From contig CAMJDT010000009.1 in assembly GCA_946404495.1 (NCBI GenBank), positions 1-53,935 on the forward strand: 53,935 bases of DNA. The letters are read 5' to 3'. The notes beneath the pieces are model-generated. The model ran no database searches. It was not told the DNA's origin and was given only the letters and a program-made list of their open reading frames with translations. Below, piece after piece: positions 8,686 to 17,676 of the stretch. The number at the start of each line of letters is the position of its first letter. Positions within the stretch are counted from its first letter, which is position 1. A program made the position numbers and the translations under genes. This DNA is from an uncultured Bacteroidales bacterium. GTDB lineage: Bacteria > Bacteroidota > Bacteroidia > Bacteroidales > Paludibacteraceae.

Positions 8686-9366
8686 TCATTCCTCACAACT
8701 CTTGCAGATCTTCTTTCCCGTGGCAAACGCTACGCTCAGTCCCACTACCAGCTGCCCCGTGACATCGCAGTTCAGGATATTGCTGCCGTTCAGGTCGTGC
8801 AGGTTATCGTACTCCTTTATTCCCTCCAGGTTATCCCCGAAATACACATTGTGCTGCCAGGCGATTTGCAGGTTGCACCGCGGGTGGAATTTCCACTTAA
8901 ATCCTATTACAAACGGCACATACCCAGTTGCCTTGGTGAAGCCCGTGTGGATACTCAGTCCGATACCCAAACCGATATACGGCGTGTAGGTCCTGACGCG
9001 TGTGTCGTATTCCGTCACGTCGAAGCGGAAGAAGTTATACTCCGCCACCACGTCCACGTTCACCAACTGGTTCGTCCATTTGCCCAATTCCTTTACAGCA
9101 AATCCCGTGCCATCCGGCCTGTATCCTGCGATGCGCTGCGTCATTCCCTGCACTTCCAGATTCCATCGCTGGGTAAACCTATACCGGAAAAATCCTCCGT
9201 AGGCCTCTCTCGGATGCATAAAGATATGGTCGTTGGCATCGCCTACATAGTAGCCTATTCCGCCCTGAAAACCCAGGTCACACAGGAACATATCCCCCCG
9301 CGCCGCGTTCATGCGATCGACCGAGAGAATCACCAATAGCACTATGTATAAAAATTTACCTTTCAC
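8686..9366 (-). CDS. DUF6089-type outer membrane beta-barrel protein
   Basis: A 226-residue secreted protein: signal peptide MKGKFLYIVLLVILSVDRMNA, then DLGFQGGIGYYVGDAN, GGFFRYRFTQRW and alternating aromatic/hydrophobic strands (YTPYIGLGIGLSIHTG, VPFVIGFKWKF) as in eight-stranded barrels. It matches the family that stands directly upstream of uppS-bamA in Bacteroidales; the exact function is unknown. The ORF begins with GTG, inside a short pyrimidine-rich heptamer tract (9355-9387). First gene of the envelope operon, with promoter 9425-9456. Confidence 0.78.
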   Translation of the reverse strand: MKGKFLYIVLLVILSVDRMNAARGDMFLCDLGFQGGIGYYVGDANDHIFMHPREAYGGFFRYRFTQRWNLEVQGMTQRIAGYRPDGTGFAVKELGKWTNQLVNVDVVAEYNFFRFDVTEYDTRVRTYTPYIGLGIGLSIHTGFTKATGYVPFVIGFKWKFHPRCNLQIAWQHNVYFGDNLEGIKEYDNLHDLNGSNILNCDVTGQLVVGLSVAFATGKKICKSCEE

Positions 9367-9387
9367 CTTTCACTTTTCTCCTTTCCC
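9355..9387. repeat. 7-bp repeat over the start of the DUF6089 gene
   Basis: Heptamers TTTACCT, TTCACCT, TTCACTT, TTCTCCT plus a partial unit. The GTG start codon (9364-9366 on the minus strand) is within it. Confidence 0.6.
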
Positions 9388-9424
9388 GTACGTACGCATA
9401 CACGCGCACAACACAAAAAGCCTG

Positions 9425-9456
9425 CAAAATTACAACTTTTTTCTGACTTATGCAAA
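9425..9456 (-). promoter_or_regulatory. Promoter of the DUF6089-uppS-bamA-ompH-murF operon
   Basis: Minus-strand TTTG, 20 nt, TAATTTTG, followed by CAGG. It is the only consensus promoter I find for the nine-gene run down to 595. Confidence 0.85.
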
Positions 9457-9457
9457 T

Positions 9458-9492
9458 AAAAATGCAGATTTCTTATTAAAACCTGCATTTTT
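9458..9492 (-). terminator. Terminator behind the WYL regulator gene
   Basis: Inverted repeat AAAAATGCAG / CTGCATTTTT, 15-nt loop, 4 nt past the stop codon at 9497, ending in a T run on the minus strand. It abuts the -33 box of the next promoter. Confidence 0.6.
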
Positions 9493-9496
9493 CTCT

Positions 9497-10519
9497 TTAC
9501 CTTTCCGGGGAAGTATAACGATTGAGACCTAAAGTGTATTTTTTCTGCATGGTCTCAACGAGTGAGTGCGGACTGTGAACAATGATTCCCTCCCCGTAAC
9601 TCATCAACTCTCGGATGAGTTCGTTATTGATGATGACGCGGACCTCAAACGTAGCGCTTCCATCCTCGTTTTGCTCAATGGTCTGCTGACTTTTGTGTAC
9701 AGGTCTTGCCTGAATGAGAGATGCCGTCTCCGGTGAGGCCCCAAAACGCACTTTCTGTACCGGTTCGTTGTTCCTAGTCACCCCGACGATATCCTCGAAA
9801 TAACTTGTGGGGTCAAAATCGGGATCTGCATGATAGGTAGCACCGTTGAATACCTCTATCGACAGTATCGAATCCAGGGCAAACGATACCAAGGTGTTGG
9901 ATTTGCTGTGCTGACCGAATACGAACCACCGATAGCGGAATTCGCGTAAGGCATAAGGCGAGATGATATAAGTGCGTGGCTCATATGCGCGGGAGGACTT
10001 ATAGCGAATCGCCAATACGCTTTTTTCCACAATGGCCTGATGAATAATCGGTATATACTGCCGGCCGTTTGGGAGGTTGTCCTGCTCCGGATATAGCACC
10101 GGTTTCTGCTGCGTCTTCAGGTTTTCCAAGCGATCGTCCAAACGACTGATGATGTCCTCCGTTCCCGCCATGTCGGTAAATCCCGTCAACTGTTTCAGTA
10201 GACTGACAGCCTCGCTCAACTTCGTGACGGTATCCGGCGTAAGTGGTACTTTGGTGATGGAGAAATCCGGATCTGCGTACGTGTAATACTTGTGATCCAC
10301 GACTACAATCGGAGCCGAAAAACCGGCTTCGCTGCGCATATAATGAAGATCCGTCTTAATGGTTTTCAGACTTACCATCGTGATGTTGCTTCTCCCGCTG
10401 TCGTGCAAGGCCTGCTCGCAAGCTTTGATTAAGTCCTGCAGCGTCCATTTGCGTTTTCTGTTGCATAGACAACTGTCGATGGTTTTGTACCTCAATAGGC
10501 TGTTTTTTGAATGGGGCAT
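9497..10519 (-). CDS. WYL-domain transcriptional regulator
   Basis: A 340-residue protein with an N-terminal winged-helix region (about 10-85, with RYKTIDSCLCNRKRKWTLQDL and a TIKTDLHYMR recognition-like helix), then a WYL domain (about 150-235: LAIRYKSSRAYEPRTYIISPYALREFRYRWFV) and a C-terminal WCX-like part ending KYTLGLNRY. WYL proteins sense ligands (in some cases nucleic acids) and regulate transcription; target unknown. It follows recG by 24 nt on the same strand, so it is probably co-transcribed. Confidence 0.85.
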   Translation of the reverse strand: MPHSKNSLLRYKTIDSCLCNRKRKWTLQDLIKACEQALHDSGRSNITMVSLKTIKTDLHYMRSEAGFSAPIVVVDHKYYTYADPDFSITKVPLTPDTVTKLSEAVSLLKQLTGFTDMAGTEDIISRLDDRLENLKTQQKPVLYPEQDNLPNGRQYIPIIHQAIVEKSVLAIRYKSSRAYEPRTYIISPYALREFRYRWFVFGQHSKSNTLVSFALDSILSIEVFNGATYHADPDFDPTSYFEDIVGVTRNNEPVQKVRFGASPETASLIQARPVHKSQQTIEQNEDGSATFEVRVIINNELIRELMSYGEGIIVHSPHSLVETMQKKYTLGLNRYTSPER

Positions 10520-10543
10520 AGTGTTTATATTGTATGTTGAGGG

Positions 10544-12691
10544 TTAACTTATTTCTCCCCAGTTGACCGGCCCTTTGCCGGAAGCGCGGAGAACGTCGAG
10601 TTGGCGTTTGTAGAGACGGTTCCACTCGCTCTCCAGCAGCGGATCGGTCTCCAGAACTTCCTCGGCGGCCTGCCGTGCCCGCTCCAGGATCTGTCCGTCG
10701 GTGGATAGATTGGCGATATGCAACTCGAAGGCCTGCCCGCTCTGCAGCGTGCCGTCCAGATCACCCGGTCCGCGCAACTGAAGGTCGGTCTCGGCGATCT
10801 TGAATCCGTCGTTGGTGGCAACCATAATTTCCATCCTTTTGCGGGTTTCTGCACTGATTTCCGTCTTGGTAAGCAAGATGCAGTAACTCTGTTCGGCTCC
10901 GCGTCCTACACGCCCTCTCAGTTGGTGCAACTGACTTAGTCCGAAGCGCTCGGCGTTCTCGATGATCATCACCGAAGCATTAGGCACATTAACACCTACT
11001 TCAATCACAGTCGTCGCTACCAGAATCTGCGTCTCACCCCGTTGGAATCGCTGCATCTGCACCTCCTTATCGGCAGCGCGCATCTGACCGTGTACCATCG
11101 AGATGCGGTAGTCGGGGAAGGTGTCAATCAACTCATTGTATCCGTTCTCGAGGTCTCTCAGATCCAGTTTCTCGTTCTCCTTAATAAGCGGATAGACTAC
11201 ATATACCTGTCGCCCGAGATCCACCTGTTCGCGGATGAAGCGGTTGATACTCTGTCGTCTCAGAATCGAATAATGCAAGGTATGCACGGGTTTGCGTCCC
11301 GGGGGCAACTCATCAATGATGCTGACGCGCAGATCGCCGTAGAGCGTCATCGCTAAGGTGCGCGGGATAGGGGTGGCCGTCATCACGAGTACGTGCGGCG
11401 CGCGCACGTTCTTATTCCATAACTTGGCGCGTTGCGCTACGCCGAATCGGTGCTGTTCGTCCACGATGCATAGCCCTAAATTGGCAAACTGCACCTCGTC
11501 TTCCAGTAGCGCGTGCGTACCGATCAATAGGTCTATCTCTCCGGCTCGTAGTCGTCGGTGCAGTTCCTCGCGTTGGCGTTTGGTCGTACTGCCGGTAAGC
11601 AGTGCGATACGCATCAGCGACTGTTTGCCGTTATCCCACAATGTCCCCTCCTCTTCTTCGGAGTTATTGCCTCTTAGCAAGTGTCGGAGCGTCTCGTAGT
11701 GTTGCTGCGCGAGAATCTCCGTAGGAGCCATAATGCAGGTCTGATAACCGTTGTCGGCAGCGAGCAACGCGCACATGAGCGCTACGAGCGTCTTACCGCT
11801 ACCCACATCGCCTTGCAGCAGGCGGTTCATCTGTCGTCCAGACTGCATGTCGGCGTGTATCTCGCGGATGACGCGTTTCTGTGCTTCGGTGAGCGTGAAG
11901 GGCAGATACTCGCGGTAGAAGGTGTTAAAGAGCCTTCCTACTTTTGGCATCGGATAACCCGGATTCTGGTCGCGCCGTTTCTGTTGACGCAGTAGGTTGA
12001 GTTGGATATAGAACAGCTCCTCGAACTTCAACCTTTCCCTCGCCGCCTGCATCAGCCGGCTGTTAGCGGGGAAGTGTACGTTCAGTAGCGCGTCCGTCAG
12101 GTTCATCAGGTGGTACCGCTCGCGCACATCGCCTCCGAGCGTATCCTGCACCCCTTTCTTTAGATCAGGAATCAGGCCGGCAATGATGGTTCGTACACCT
12201 TTGGAGTTGAGCCCCGACTGCTTCATCCTCTCTGTCGTCGGGTACTCCGGCTCGAAGCCTTCGGTCATCTGTTTGGTGACCTTCTCAATAGGCGTCAACT
12301 CCGGGTGAACAAAGTTCCACTCATGGTTAAATCGGCTCGGCTTGCCGAAGAGTAGGTACTCGCGGTTCTTGTCCAACTTGAGGTAGTTGATGCCTCTGAA
12401 CCACACCAATTCCACCACGTGCTCTCCATCGCTGAACTGCGCACTGAGTCGCTGACCTTTTCCCACACCGATAGTGTGCCATTCGAGCAGTCGTCCCCTT
12501 ATCTGCACGGCCGTCTCCTCGTCGCGGATATCGCGAATCATGTACATGCGGCTGCGGTCGGTATAGCGGTACGGATAGTGCCGCAGCAGATCCAGCGCCG
12601 TCTCTATGTGCAACTCACGACGAAAAATGTCGGCACGCTTTGCACCGACATTTTTACAATACGCTATGTCCCTAACAGAGAGTTCGGTCAT
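10544..12691 (-). CDS. recG: ATP-dependent DNA helicase RecG
   Basis: Branch-migration helicase acting on stalled forks and Holliday junctions. The 715-residue product has the N-terminal OB/wedge domain (VQIRGRLLEW near residue 60; wedge FSDGEHVVELVWFRG), helicase motif I LLQGDVGSGKT, motif II DEQH (IVDEQHRFGVAQR), motif III MTATPIPRTLAMTLYGDL, and motifs V-VI TTVIEVGVNVPNA and LHQLRGRVGRG. Length and order are normal. It stands 32 nt behind tonB with no promoter consensus of its own visible. Confidence 0.96.
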   Translation of the reverse strand: MTELSVRDIAYCKNVGAKRADIFRRELHIETALDLLRHYPYRYTDRSRMYMIRDIRDEETAVQIRGRLLEWHTIGVGKGQRLSAQFSDGEHVVELVWFRGINYLKLDKNREYLLFGKPSRFNHEWNFVHPELTPIEKVTKQMTEGFEPEYPTTERMKQSGLNSKGVRTIIAGLIPDLKKGVQDTLGGDVRERYHLMNLTDALLNVHFPANSRLMQAARERLKFEELFYIQLNLLRQQKRRDQNPGYPMPKVGRLFNTFYREYLPFTLTEAQKRVIREIHADMQSGRQMNRLLQGDVGSGKTLVALMCALLAADNGYQTCIMAPTEILAQQHYETLRHLLRGNNSEEEEGTLWDNGKQSLMRIALLTGSTTKRQREELHRRLRAGEIDLLIGTHALLEDEVQFANLGLCIVDEQHRFGVAQRAKLWNKNVRAPHVLVMTATPIPRTLAMTLYGDLRVSIIDELPPGRKPVHTLHYSILRRQSINRFIREQVDLGRQVYVVYPLIKENEKLDLRDLENGYNELIDTFPDYRISMVHGQMRAADKEVQMQRFQRGETQILVATTVIEVGVNVPNASVMIIENAERFGLSQLHQLRGRVGRGAEQSYCILLTKTEISAETRKRMEIMVATNDGFKIAETDLQLRGPGDLDGTLQSGQAFELHIANLSTDGQILERARQAAEEVLETDPLLESEWNRLYKRQLDVLRASGKGPVNWGEIS

Positions 12692-12723
12692 CTTATGTCC
12701 ATGAGCAAATGCTCACGCTCCTG

Positions 12724-13404
12724 TTATTGCAGGCGGAAGCGAACCGGCACGGTGTACTTCACGCGCACAGCCTGACCACGTTGCTTACCGGGACTCCACT
12801 TAGGCATCGACTTGATGACGCGGATGGCCTCCTTCTCGAGCGCAGCGTCACCGCTGGTGTTCTTAACGGCCTCTACGTCTACGATACTACCGTCCTTGTT
12901 CACCGTGAACTGACATACCACCGTACCTTGGATACCGTTCTCTTGGGCAATCACGGGGTACTTGATATTGTCGCTCAGGTACTTGAACAGCGCCTGCTGA
13001 CCTCCAGGGAAGGAAGGCATCGTCTCTACGACTACGAAGACAACATCCTCTACCTCTTCTTCTACTACCTCCTCCACGGGGGCTTGGATGATGATCTCTT
13101 CCTCGTTGTCTTCCGTTTGAATCTCAACGGACTCAACTTCTTTCTCGTCTTCTACCACGATGAGTTCCTCTACGTTCTTCACCTCTGGTGGTGGGGGCGG
13201 GGGAGGAGTCTCTTGAGTGGTCTGTTGAATCTCTACCTCTTCCTCAAAGAGGAACTCGGTGTCCACTACTTCGTACTTGGTCACTTCCTTTTCAGTCCAC
13301 TCCAAGGCAACGAAGCAAATGCTCAGCACGAAAACGAAGCCTATGAGTACATAGGTAAACTTCTTGTCTTCCAAGCTGGCTTTTTGTGTCTTTTTGATTT
13401 GCAT
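12724..13404 (-). CDS. TonB-family energy transducer
   Basis: Couples proton-motive force of the inner membrane to outer-membrane TonB-dependent transporters. The 226-residue protein has a short cytoplasmic N-terminus, one membrane anchor (about residues 17-34, YVLIGFVFVLSICFVAL), a periplasmic linker with a run of seven prolines and long Glu/Val stretches, and a C-terminal TonB domain beginning MPSFPGGQQALFKYLSDNIKYP and including GTVVCQFTVNKDGSI and a final VPVRFRLQ strand. FPGG is typical of Bacteroidetes TonBs. Own promoter at 13466-13497; recG follows. Confidence 0.92.
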   Translation of the reverse strand: MQIKKTQKASLEDKKFTYVLIGFVFVLSICFVALEWTEKEVTKYEVVDTEFLFEEEVEIQQTTQETPPPPPPPEVKNVEELIVVEDEKEVESVEIQTEDNEEEIIIQAPVEEVVEEEVEDVVFVVVETMPSFPGGQQALFKYLSDNIKYPVIAQENGIQGTVVCQFTVNKDGSIVDVEAVKNTSGDAALEKEAIRVIKSMPKWSPGKQRGQAVRVKYTVPVRFRLQ

Positions 13405-13465
13405 ATCTGTTGTTTTTTTAGTATCGGATTCGGGTCGATTCGGACACTCTTTCCAAATTCGGCTG

Positions 13466-13497
13466 CAAATTTACTACAAAAAAAGGACATATGCAAA
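13466..13497 (-). promoter_or_regulatory. Promoter of tonB (-recG-WYL)
   Basis: Minus-strand TTTG, 20 nt, TAAATTTG followed by CAGCC. Confidence 0.83.
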
Positions 13498-13566
13498 TAA
13501 ATTTGCGTTTTTTTTGTTACTTTGTGTTACTTTTTGCCAAAAAATGGTGAAAAATACGAAAAATAG

Positions 13567-13597
13567 TTGCGTGGTTTGGATTTTTTTTGTACCTTTG
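13567..13597 (+). promoter_or_regulatory. Promoter of the flippase gene
   Basis: TTG, 20 nt, TACCTTTG, only 9 nt before the chosen ATG at 13607, so the transcript leader should be very short. Confidence 0.78.
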
Positions 13598-13606
13598 CAG
13601 TCGAAA

Positions 13607-14872
13607 ATGCAAACAGTGGTAAAAAATACGGCACGCCTTTTTTCGGCCAATGTGATCGCCCAAGCCTTGGGCCTGATCGTCTATCCGATTCTTACCCGGA
13701 TGTACTCGCCGGAGGATTTCGGCGTGTTCAATCATTATACATCGGTTTGCGGTATCTTGGTGACTTTGTCCACGCTGGAGTTGTATAATGCGGTGGTATT
13801 GCCCAAGAGTGACAGGGAGGCGTTCAGTATCGTCCGAGTCGCCTGTCTGCCGATGATGGCGCTGGTGGTCTTGTTGACGCTGACAATCCCCTTTAAGGAA
13901 ACGCTGACGGGTTGGCTGCAAATGCCTGACTTGAGTCGTTTTTATTGGTTACTGCCGATTAGCGTGTTAGCGGGTGGAATGTGGAATCTGTTGAACTATT
14001 GGTATATACGAAGGAACGCGTACGCGCGTATATCTGGGTATCAATTGTCGCAGGCTTCATTCACCTCGGGCTACAAATTGCTGTTCGGTTTCTCCGGTTG
14101 GACTACGTGGGGACTGATCGTATCGAGTGTGGCGGCTCAGATCTGTTCGTTGGGGCTGAGTCTGTCTCTGTCTTGGAAAAAACACATCCGTCCTTTATTC
14201 ACAACGAATGACACGGATGAACATTATTCTCTTGCCGACACATGGCGTAAGTACCGTAACTTCCCCCGTTATTCTTTTCCTCGCAGTATTGTCAATTACG
14301 TTTTCGGACAGCTCCCGGTATTGGTCTTGGCGCCTGTTTTTGGTACGCGACTGATTGGATTCTGGGGAATGGCACTCCTGTTGGCATTTACACCTATCAG
14401 TACTATTACCCGCAGTCTCTACCAATCGCTATATGAATACACTACCGCTAAGGTACACGCCCGTCAGCACATAGCTTCCTACTTCTATCGTTTTGCGCGC
14501 CTCGTGCTGTTGATCTCCGTTCCGGGCTTTACGGCCTTGTATTTTATCCTGCCTTGGCTGACCGGTTTGCTCTTAGGCGATGAGTGGACCACAACGGGAC
14601 AATACATCCGTTGGATGCTCCCTTGGCTGCTCTGCTCCCTGCTGACAGCCTCTACGGGATTCCTTGCCGATATATTCTTCCGTCAGAAAATAGGATTGTA
14701 CTTCGAATTGCTAATGGCCTTACTCCGAACGGCGGGCGTCATAGCCGGAGTGGTATTGAATAGTTTTGAGATAGCCATTATTGGCTATTCGATAGGCAGC
14801 GCGGTGGCTTGTGGCGCACAGTTTGTGTGGCTCTTATCGCTGGTTCGAGGCTACGAAAAGTCGCTTGAGTAG
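13607..14872 (+). CDS. Oligosaccharide flippase (Wzx-like, MOP superfamily)
   Basis: A 421-residue polytopic inner-membrane protein, likely flipping a lipid-linked oligosaccharide to the periplasmic face. N-terminal VKNTARLFSANVIAQALGLI and PILTRMYSPEDFGVFN are characteristic of polysaccharide-synthesis flippases; about 12 hydrophobic segments follow, with LYQSLYEYTTAKV in the middle. The open frame extends upstream to 13364, but that part overlaps the tonB gene and both promoters; the ATG at 13607 directly follows the promoter and gives a family-like N-terminus. It overlaps the convergent glycosyltransferase gene by 39 bp. Confidence 0.88.
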   Translation: MQTVVKNTARLFSANVIAQALGLIVYPILTRMYSPEDFGVFNHYTSVCGILVTLSTLELYNAVVLPKSDREAFSIVRVACLPMMALVVLLTLTIPFKETLTGWLQMPDLSRFYWLLPISVLAGGMWNLLNYWYIRRNAYARISGYQLSQASFTSGYKLLFGFSGWTTWGLIVSSVAAQICSLGLSLSLSWKKHIRPLFTTNDTDEHYSLADTWRKYRNFPRYSFPRSIVNYVFGQLPVLVLAPVFGTRLIGFWGMALLLAFTPISTITRSLYQSLYEYTTAKVHARQHIASYFYRFARLVLLISVPGFTALYFILPWLTGLLLGDEWTTTGQYIRWMLPWLLCSLLTASTGFLADIFFRQKIGLYFELLMALLRTAGVIAGVVLNSFEIAIIGYSIGSAVACGAQFVWLLSLVRGYEKSLE

Positions 14873-15601
14873 GCGGTAAACGCGACGAGTCTGAAACTTC
14901 CACCACCGTCGGCTCAAATCGGCGATATCGCTTGCCGAAGTGATACGATAGCGGAAGGCAGGCTGGTAGTCATTGGTAATGTTGTCTCCGTGTACCAACT
15001 CTTCCCACATTTCTTCCTGAGTATCTACAATACGGACCTCGTCATTCTGCTGCGTTAGCCGGGTGTGATCAAACCCTAACACGGTCCGATATCCTGTATT
15101 CTCAATGCGGGTGGTGAAGTGGTTGGCAATATAGCGGATCCGGTACGAGCGATGATCACGGACAAAAGTTTGCCTTCCCTCCGGGAAAGAGATGAATCCG
15201 TTGCTCATCTCGGCTGCTATCTCTTGCACACGTTCAATATAGGCGGGCGACAGCCTGTCGTCGTTGTCAAGACGGGTGGTGAGCAATATTTCTCCTTCCT
15301 TGGCATAATGCTGACCAATCCGGTGATAGAGGGTATTGACATCTTCTACCCACTCACAATACGCTATCTCTAACTGCGGAACACGGGTCTTGTACTCCTC
15401 CAACTGTTGTTTGTAGCGTTTGGGGGTTTCGTCATTACACAGCAGCAACCATATAAAATCAGCCGCTGTCTGCTTCTGTATCGATGGCACACAGTACTGC
15501 TCAAACAGTTTCAGGCGCGACTCCAACCATTGTTCCTCGATTCCTATCCGATTGTCGGCCTCGTATTGCAGATTAAAGCGTGTCAGAATAAGGTGGATCA
15601 T
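14834..15601 (-). CDS. Putative rhamnosyltransferase-like glycosyltransferase
   Basis: A 255-residue cytoplasmic protein resembling the putative rhamnosyltransferase family: opening HLILTRFNLQYEADN, WLESRLKLFEQYCVPSIQKQT, FIWLLLCNDETP, and the nucleotide-sugar/metal motif LTTRLDNDDRLSPAYIERV. The C-terminal 30 residues are basic. The start overlaps the stop of the upstream GT4 gene by 4 bp (ATGA). With the flippase and the two upstream genes it suggests surface-glycan synthesis; acceptor and sugar are unknown. Confidence 0.78.
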   Translation of the reverse strand: MIHLILTRFNLQYEADNRIGIEEQWLESRLKLFEQYCVPSIQKQTAADFIWLLLCNDETPKRYKQQLEEYKTRVPQLEIAYCEWVEDVNTLYHRIGQHYAKEGEILLTTRLDNDDRLSPAYIERVQEIAAEMSNGFISFPEGRQTFVRDHRSYRIRYIANHFTTRIENTGYRTVLGFDHTRLTQQNDEVRIVDTQEEMWEELVHGDNITNDYQPAFRYRITSASDIADLSRRWWKFQTRRVYRLLKRLFVASNQR

Positions 15602-16659
15602 GGCCTGAGCGATTCGATAAAGTCAATAAACGGTTGTTTCAGCATTTCCCAATTGTATTTTTGCTCCACCAGTTTCCGGTTGCGTTGCGCTTCTTGCAAA
15701 TAACGATCGGGGTGCTCTATCAGTAACCTTAGTCGTGCTTCGGGGCTACATTCAGTCTCTTCGCCTATTTCCGGTACTTCCTTACGGATGGCTTTGAGTG
15801 CAGAGTATATCACCGGTTTGCCCGCTCCCATATAGTAAAACAGTTTGATGGGTAGGCATCTGGTGTTTTCCACATCCGGTGTGCGTAGATCCAAACAGAT
15901 GTCGTGTCCCGCTATTTCGCTGCAGAAATCCTCAAAGGGCATATACTTCTTGAAATGCAGTACCACATTTTTCGGCATTCTCTCCGAACCGCTGTTTTCG
16001 CTCTGTGTGATAACCGTTAACTCAAACTGTTGATCCGGATATCTTGTGCCGGCGTATTGCATCAATCCCTGCACGCTGTCCCAGCCCTTTTCTTGGGTCA
16101 GAGGTCCGGCATACAGGAGTCGGATGCTTCGTCCGTCCGGTTTGCTTACGGGTGTTGGCTTTAGATATTCCTTTGAGGGATAATAGGGTAGCATCAGGTA
16201 TCGTTTCCCGGGAAACAACATTTGGAAAGGACGCGCTTTGTCCGTCTCGCCGAAGAGGAATGCGTCCGCTCTGCAACCTGCCAACCAGGAAGCAATAGAC
16301 ATCCCGATGGCCTTGATCGGACGCAATAACAGCGGTGTAGTTCTCAGATTCTTTTTGGAGGGATACCACTCGGTGATATCATATACAACGCTACATTTGA
16401 TTCCGGCTTTGCGAACGGCTCGTCCCGCTATCAGCACACTGAACGGGGTATCGCATAGTATTACGGCGGGAAGTTTCTCCTTCACTTCTTTTAGACAGGC
16501 TGCGGCGATTTCACGGCGACCTTTGCCCTGTTGGTAGAAGGAGAGTATATCGCTGCTCCAACCTGCCGCACGCAACGTACGGTGCTGGTGATAGTAAACG
16601 CGGTCATCATTTGCAGGATGAGCCGTTTGTAGAAATACTATATGCTTTGCTGCATTCAC
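15598..16659 (-). CDS. Glycosyltransferase, GT-B fold (GT4-like)
   Basis: A 353-residue protein with two Rossmann-like halves. The N-terminal half has HIVFLQTAHPANDDRVYYHQ and VVYDITEWYPSKKN; the C-terminal half has LLYAGPLTQEKGWDSV and LPIKLFYYMGAGKPVIYS, the region that binds nucleotide sugar in GT4 enzymes (normally with the E-X7-E pattern, degenerate here). It starts 21 nt after the FemAB-like gene and overlaps the next gene by ATGA. Sugar specificity cannot be told. Confidence 0.82.
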   Translation of the reverse strand: MNAAKHIVFLQTAHPANDDRVYYHQHRTLRAAGWSSDILSFYQQGKGRREIAAACLKEVKEKLPAVILCDTPFSVLIAGRAVRKAGIKCSVVYDITEWYPSKKNLRTTPLLLRPIKAIGMSIASWLAGCRADAFLFGETDKARPFQMLFPGKRYLMLPYYPSKEYLKPTPVSKPDGRSIRLLYAGPLTQEKGWDSVQGLMQYAGTRYPDQQFELTVITQSENSGSERMPKNVVLHFKKYMPFEDFCSEIAGHDICLDLRTPDVENTRCLPIKLFYYMGAGKPVIYSALKAIRKEVPEIGEETECSPEARLRLLIEHPDRYLQEAQRNRKLVEQKYNWEMLKQPFIDFIESLRP

Positions 16660-16680
16660 TTCCGCCTCTTGCTATGCTTT

Positions 16681-17676
16681 TTATATTCCGTATTTCCAAT
16701 TCCGGATCTTATTGAATACCAACCCGAACCAGAACCACCACTTATACAACTTCTCTACGCTGTAATACCTCTCCGGCGTGCTGCCGAACTGCTTGTAATG
16801 GTTCGCGATACCCCTTATCATGCTTCCCTCGAAATCAAACTTCACTCCCTTCTCGCGTGCCAACTTCATCGCCTCCAGCACCAGTAGCGCCCCCGCTCCC
16901 GAGTCCTTAAATTGCTCGCTGAAACAAGGTATCAGGTAGTACATATACTGCTTATCCCACACCAGAAACGCTGCGGCACACAATTCCCCGTCCAGATTCC
17001 TTATACCCAATACCTCGCACTGCTTGGCGCGCGAAGCCTTGCGCTCCACGACCAGCAGAAACTCCCTCGTGTACGATATCTTCTTCTTGCGCTCCTCCAC
17101 GCAGCGTTTGTGGAACGTATAGAACGCCTCGATATTCAGTCCGTGCTCCACTTTCAGCGTCAGCGCCTTCTGCAGCTGGCGTTTCTTGTTCTTGGAGAAC
17201 GCTTCCACCACCTTATTCATATCCCTCAGATCATCTACCCTGTACGTCACGCGCTCCTTCACTTTCATTCCCAAGCCCTGCATGATCCCCGGACAACTGC
17301 TGCCCGGCACGTATTGCTGGTAGTAATAGCATAGGTCCATTGCATCTATCTGTTGCTTTATATCCTGACACACGGCTGTCGCTACTCGCGTATCGCCCAA
17401 CGCCAGATCTCCCTGCTCGCGGTCGTCAAAGACGAGGATACCGCCCTGTTGGGTCTGCTGAGGCATCACGATATAGCGCATCTTACCTCTCTTGCGCAAT
17501 AGATAAGGCATCGCGCCGATCACTTTGGCCGTCTCGGGATTGCCGCTGTCTTCTCTGGCCAGCAACACGTCCCACTCTTTGCCCGCACACACGGCGTCCA
17601 ACCACCAGGGTTGCATAAACACGGGTACATCGTCCCGTTCCTTGCAGATGCGGATGTATTCTTCCTTATTACTCAT
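16681..17676 (-). CDS. FemAB/GNAT-like acyltransferase
   Basis: A 331-residue protein of the peptidoglycan/polysaccharide FemAB-like acyltransferase group. Features: PVFMQPWWLDAVCAG near the N-terminus, YIVMPQQTQQGGI, KNKKRQLQKA, a GNAT-like core LDGELCAAAFLVWDKQYMYYLIP, and KFDFEGSMIRGIANHYKQFG near the C-terminus. Such proteins transfer an aminoacyl or acyl group onto cell-wall or surface-sugar acceptors. Start chosen at ATG 17676, which overlaps the aroC stop codon (ATGA); a 62-codon in-frame extension inside aroC is Arg/Cys-rich and looks spurious. Confidence 0.8.
   Translation of the reverse strand: MSNKEEYIRICKERDDVPVFMQPWWLDAVCAGKEWDVLLAREDSGNPETAKVIGAMPYLLRKRGKMRYIVMPQQTQQGGILVFDDREQGDLALGDTRVATAVCQDIKQQIDAMDLCYYYQQYVPGSSCPGIMQGLGMKVKERVTYRVDDLRDMNKVVEAFSKNKKRQLQKALTLKVEHGLNIEAFYTFHKRCVEERKKKISYTREFLLVVERKASRAKQCEVLGIRNLDGELCAAAFLVWDKQYMYYLIPCFSEQFKDSGAGALLVLEAMKLAREKGVKFDFEGSMIRGIANHYKQFGSTPERYYSVEKLYKWWFWFGLVFNKIRNWKYGI

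Noticed and set aside
12709..13500. Plus-strand frame of 263 codons opposite tonB
   Set aside because: Leu/His-rich antisense translation of the Glu-rich TonB linker; it also runs through the tonB promoter.
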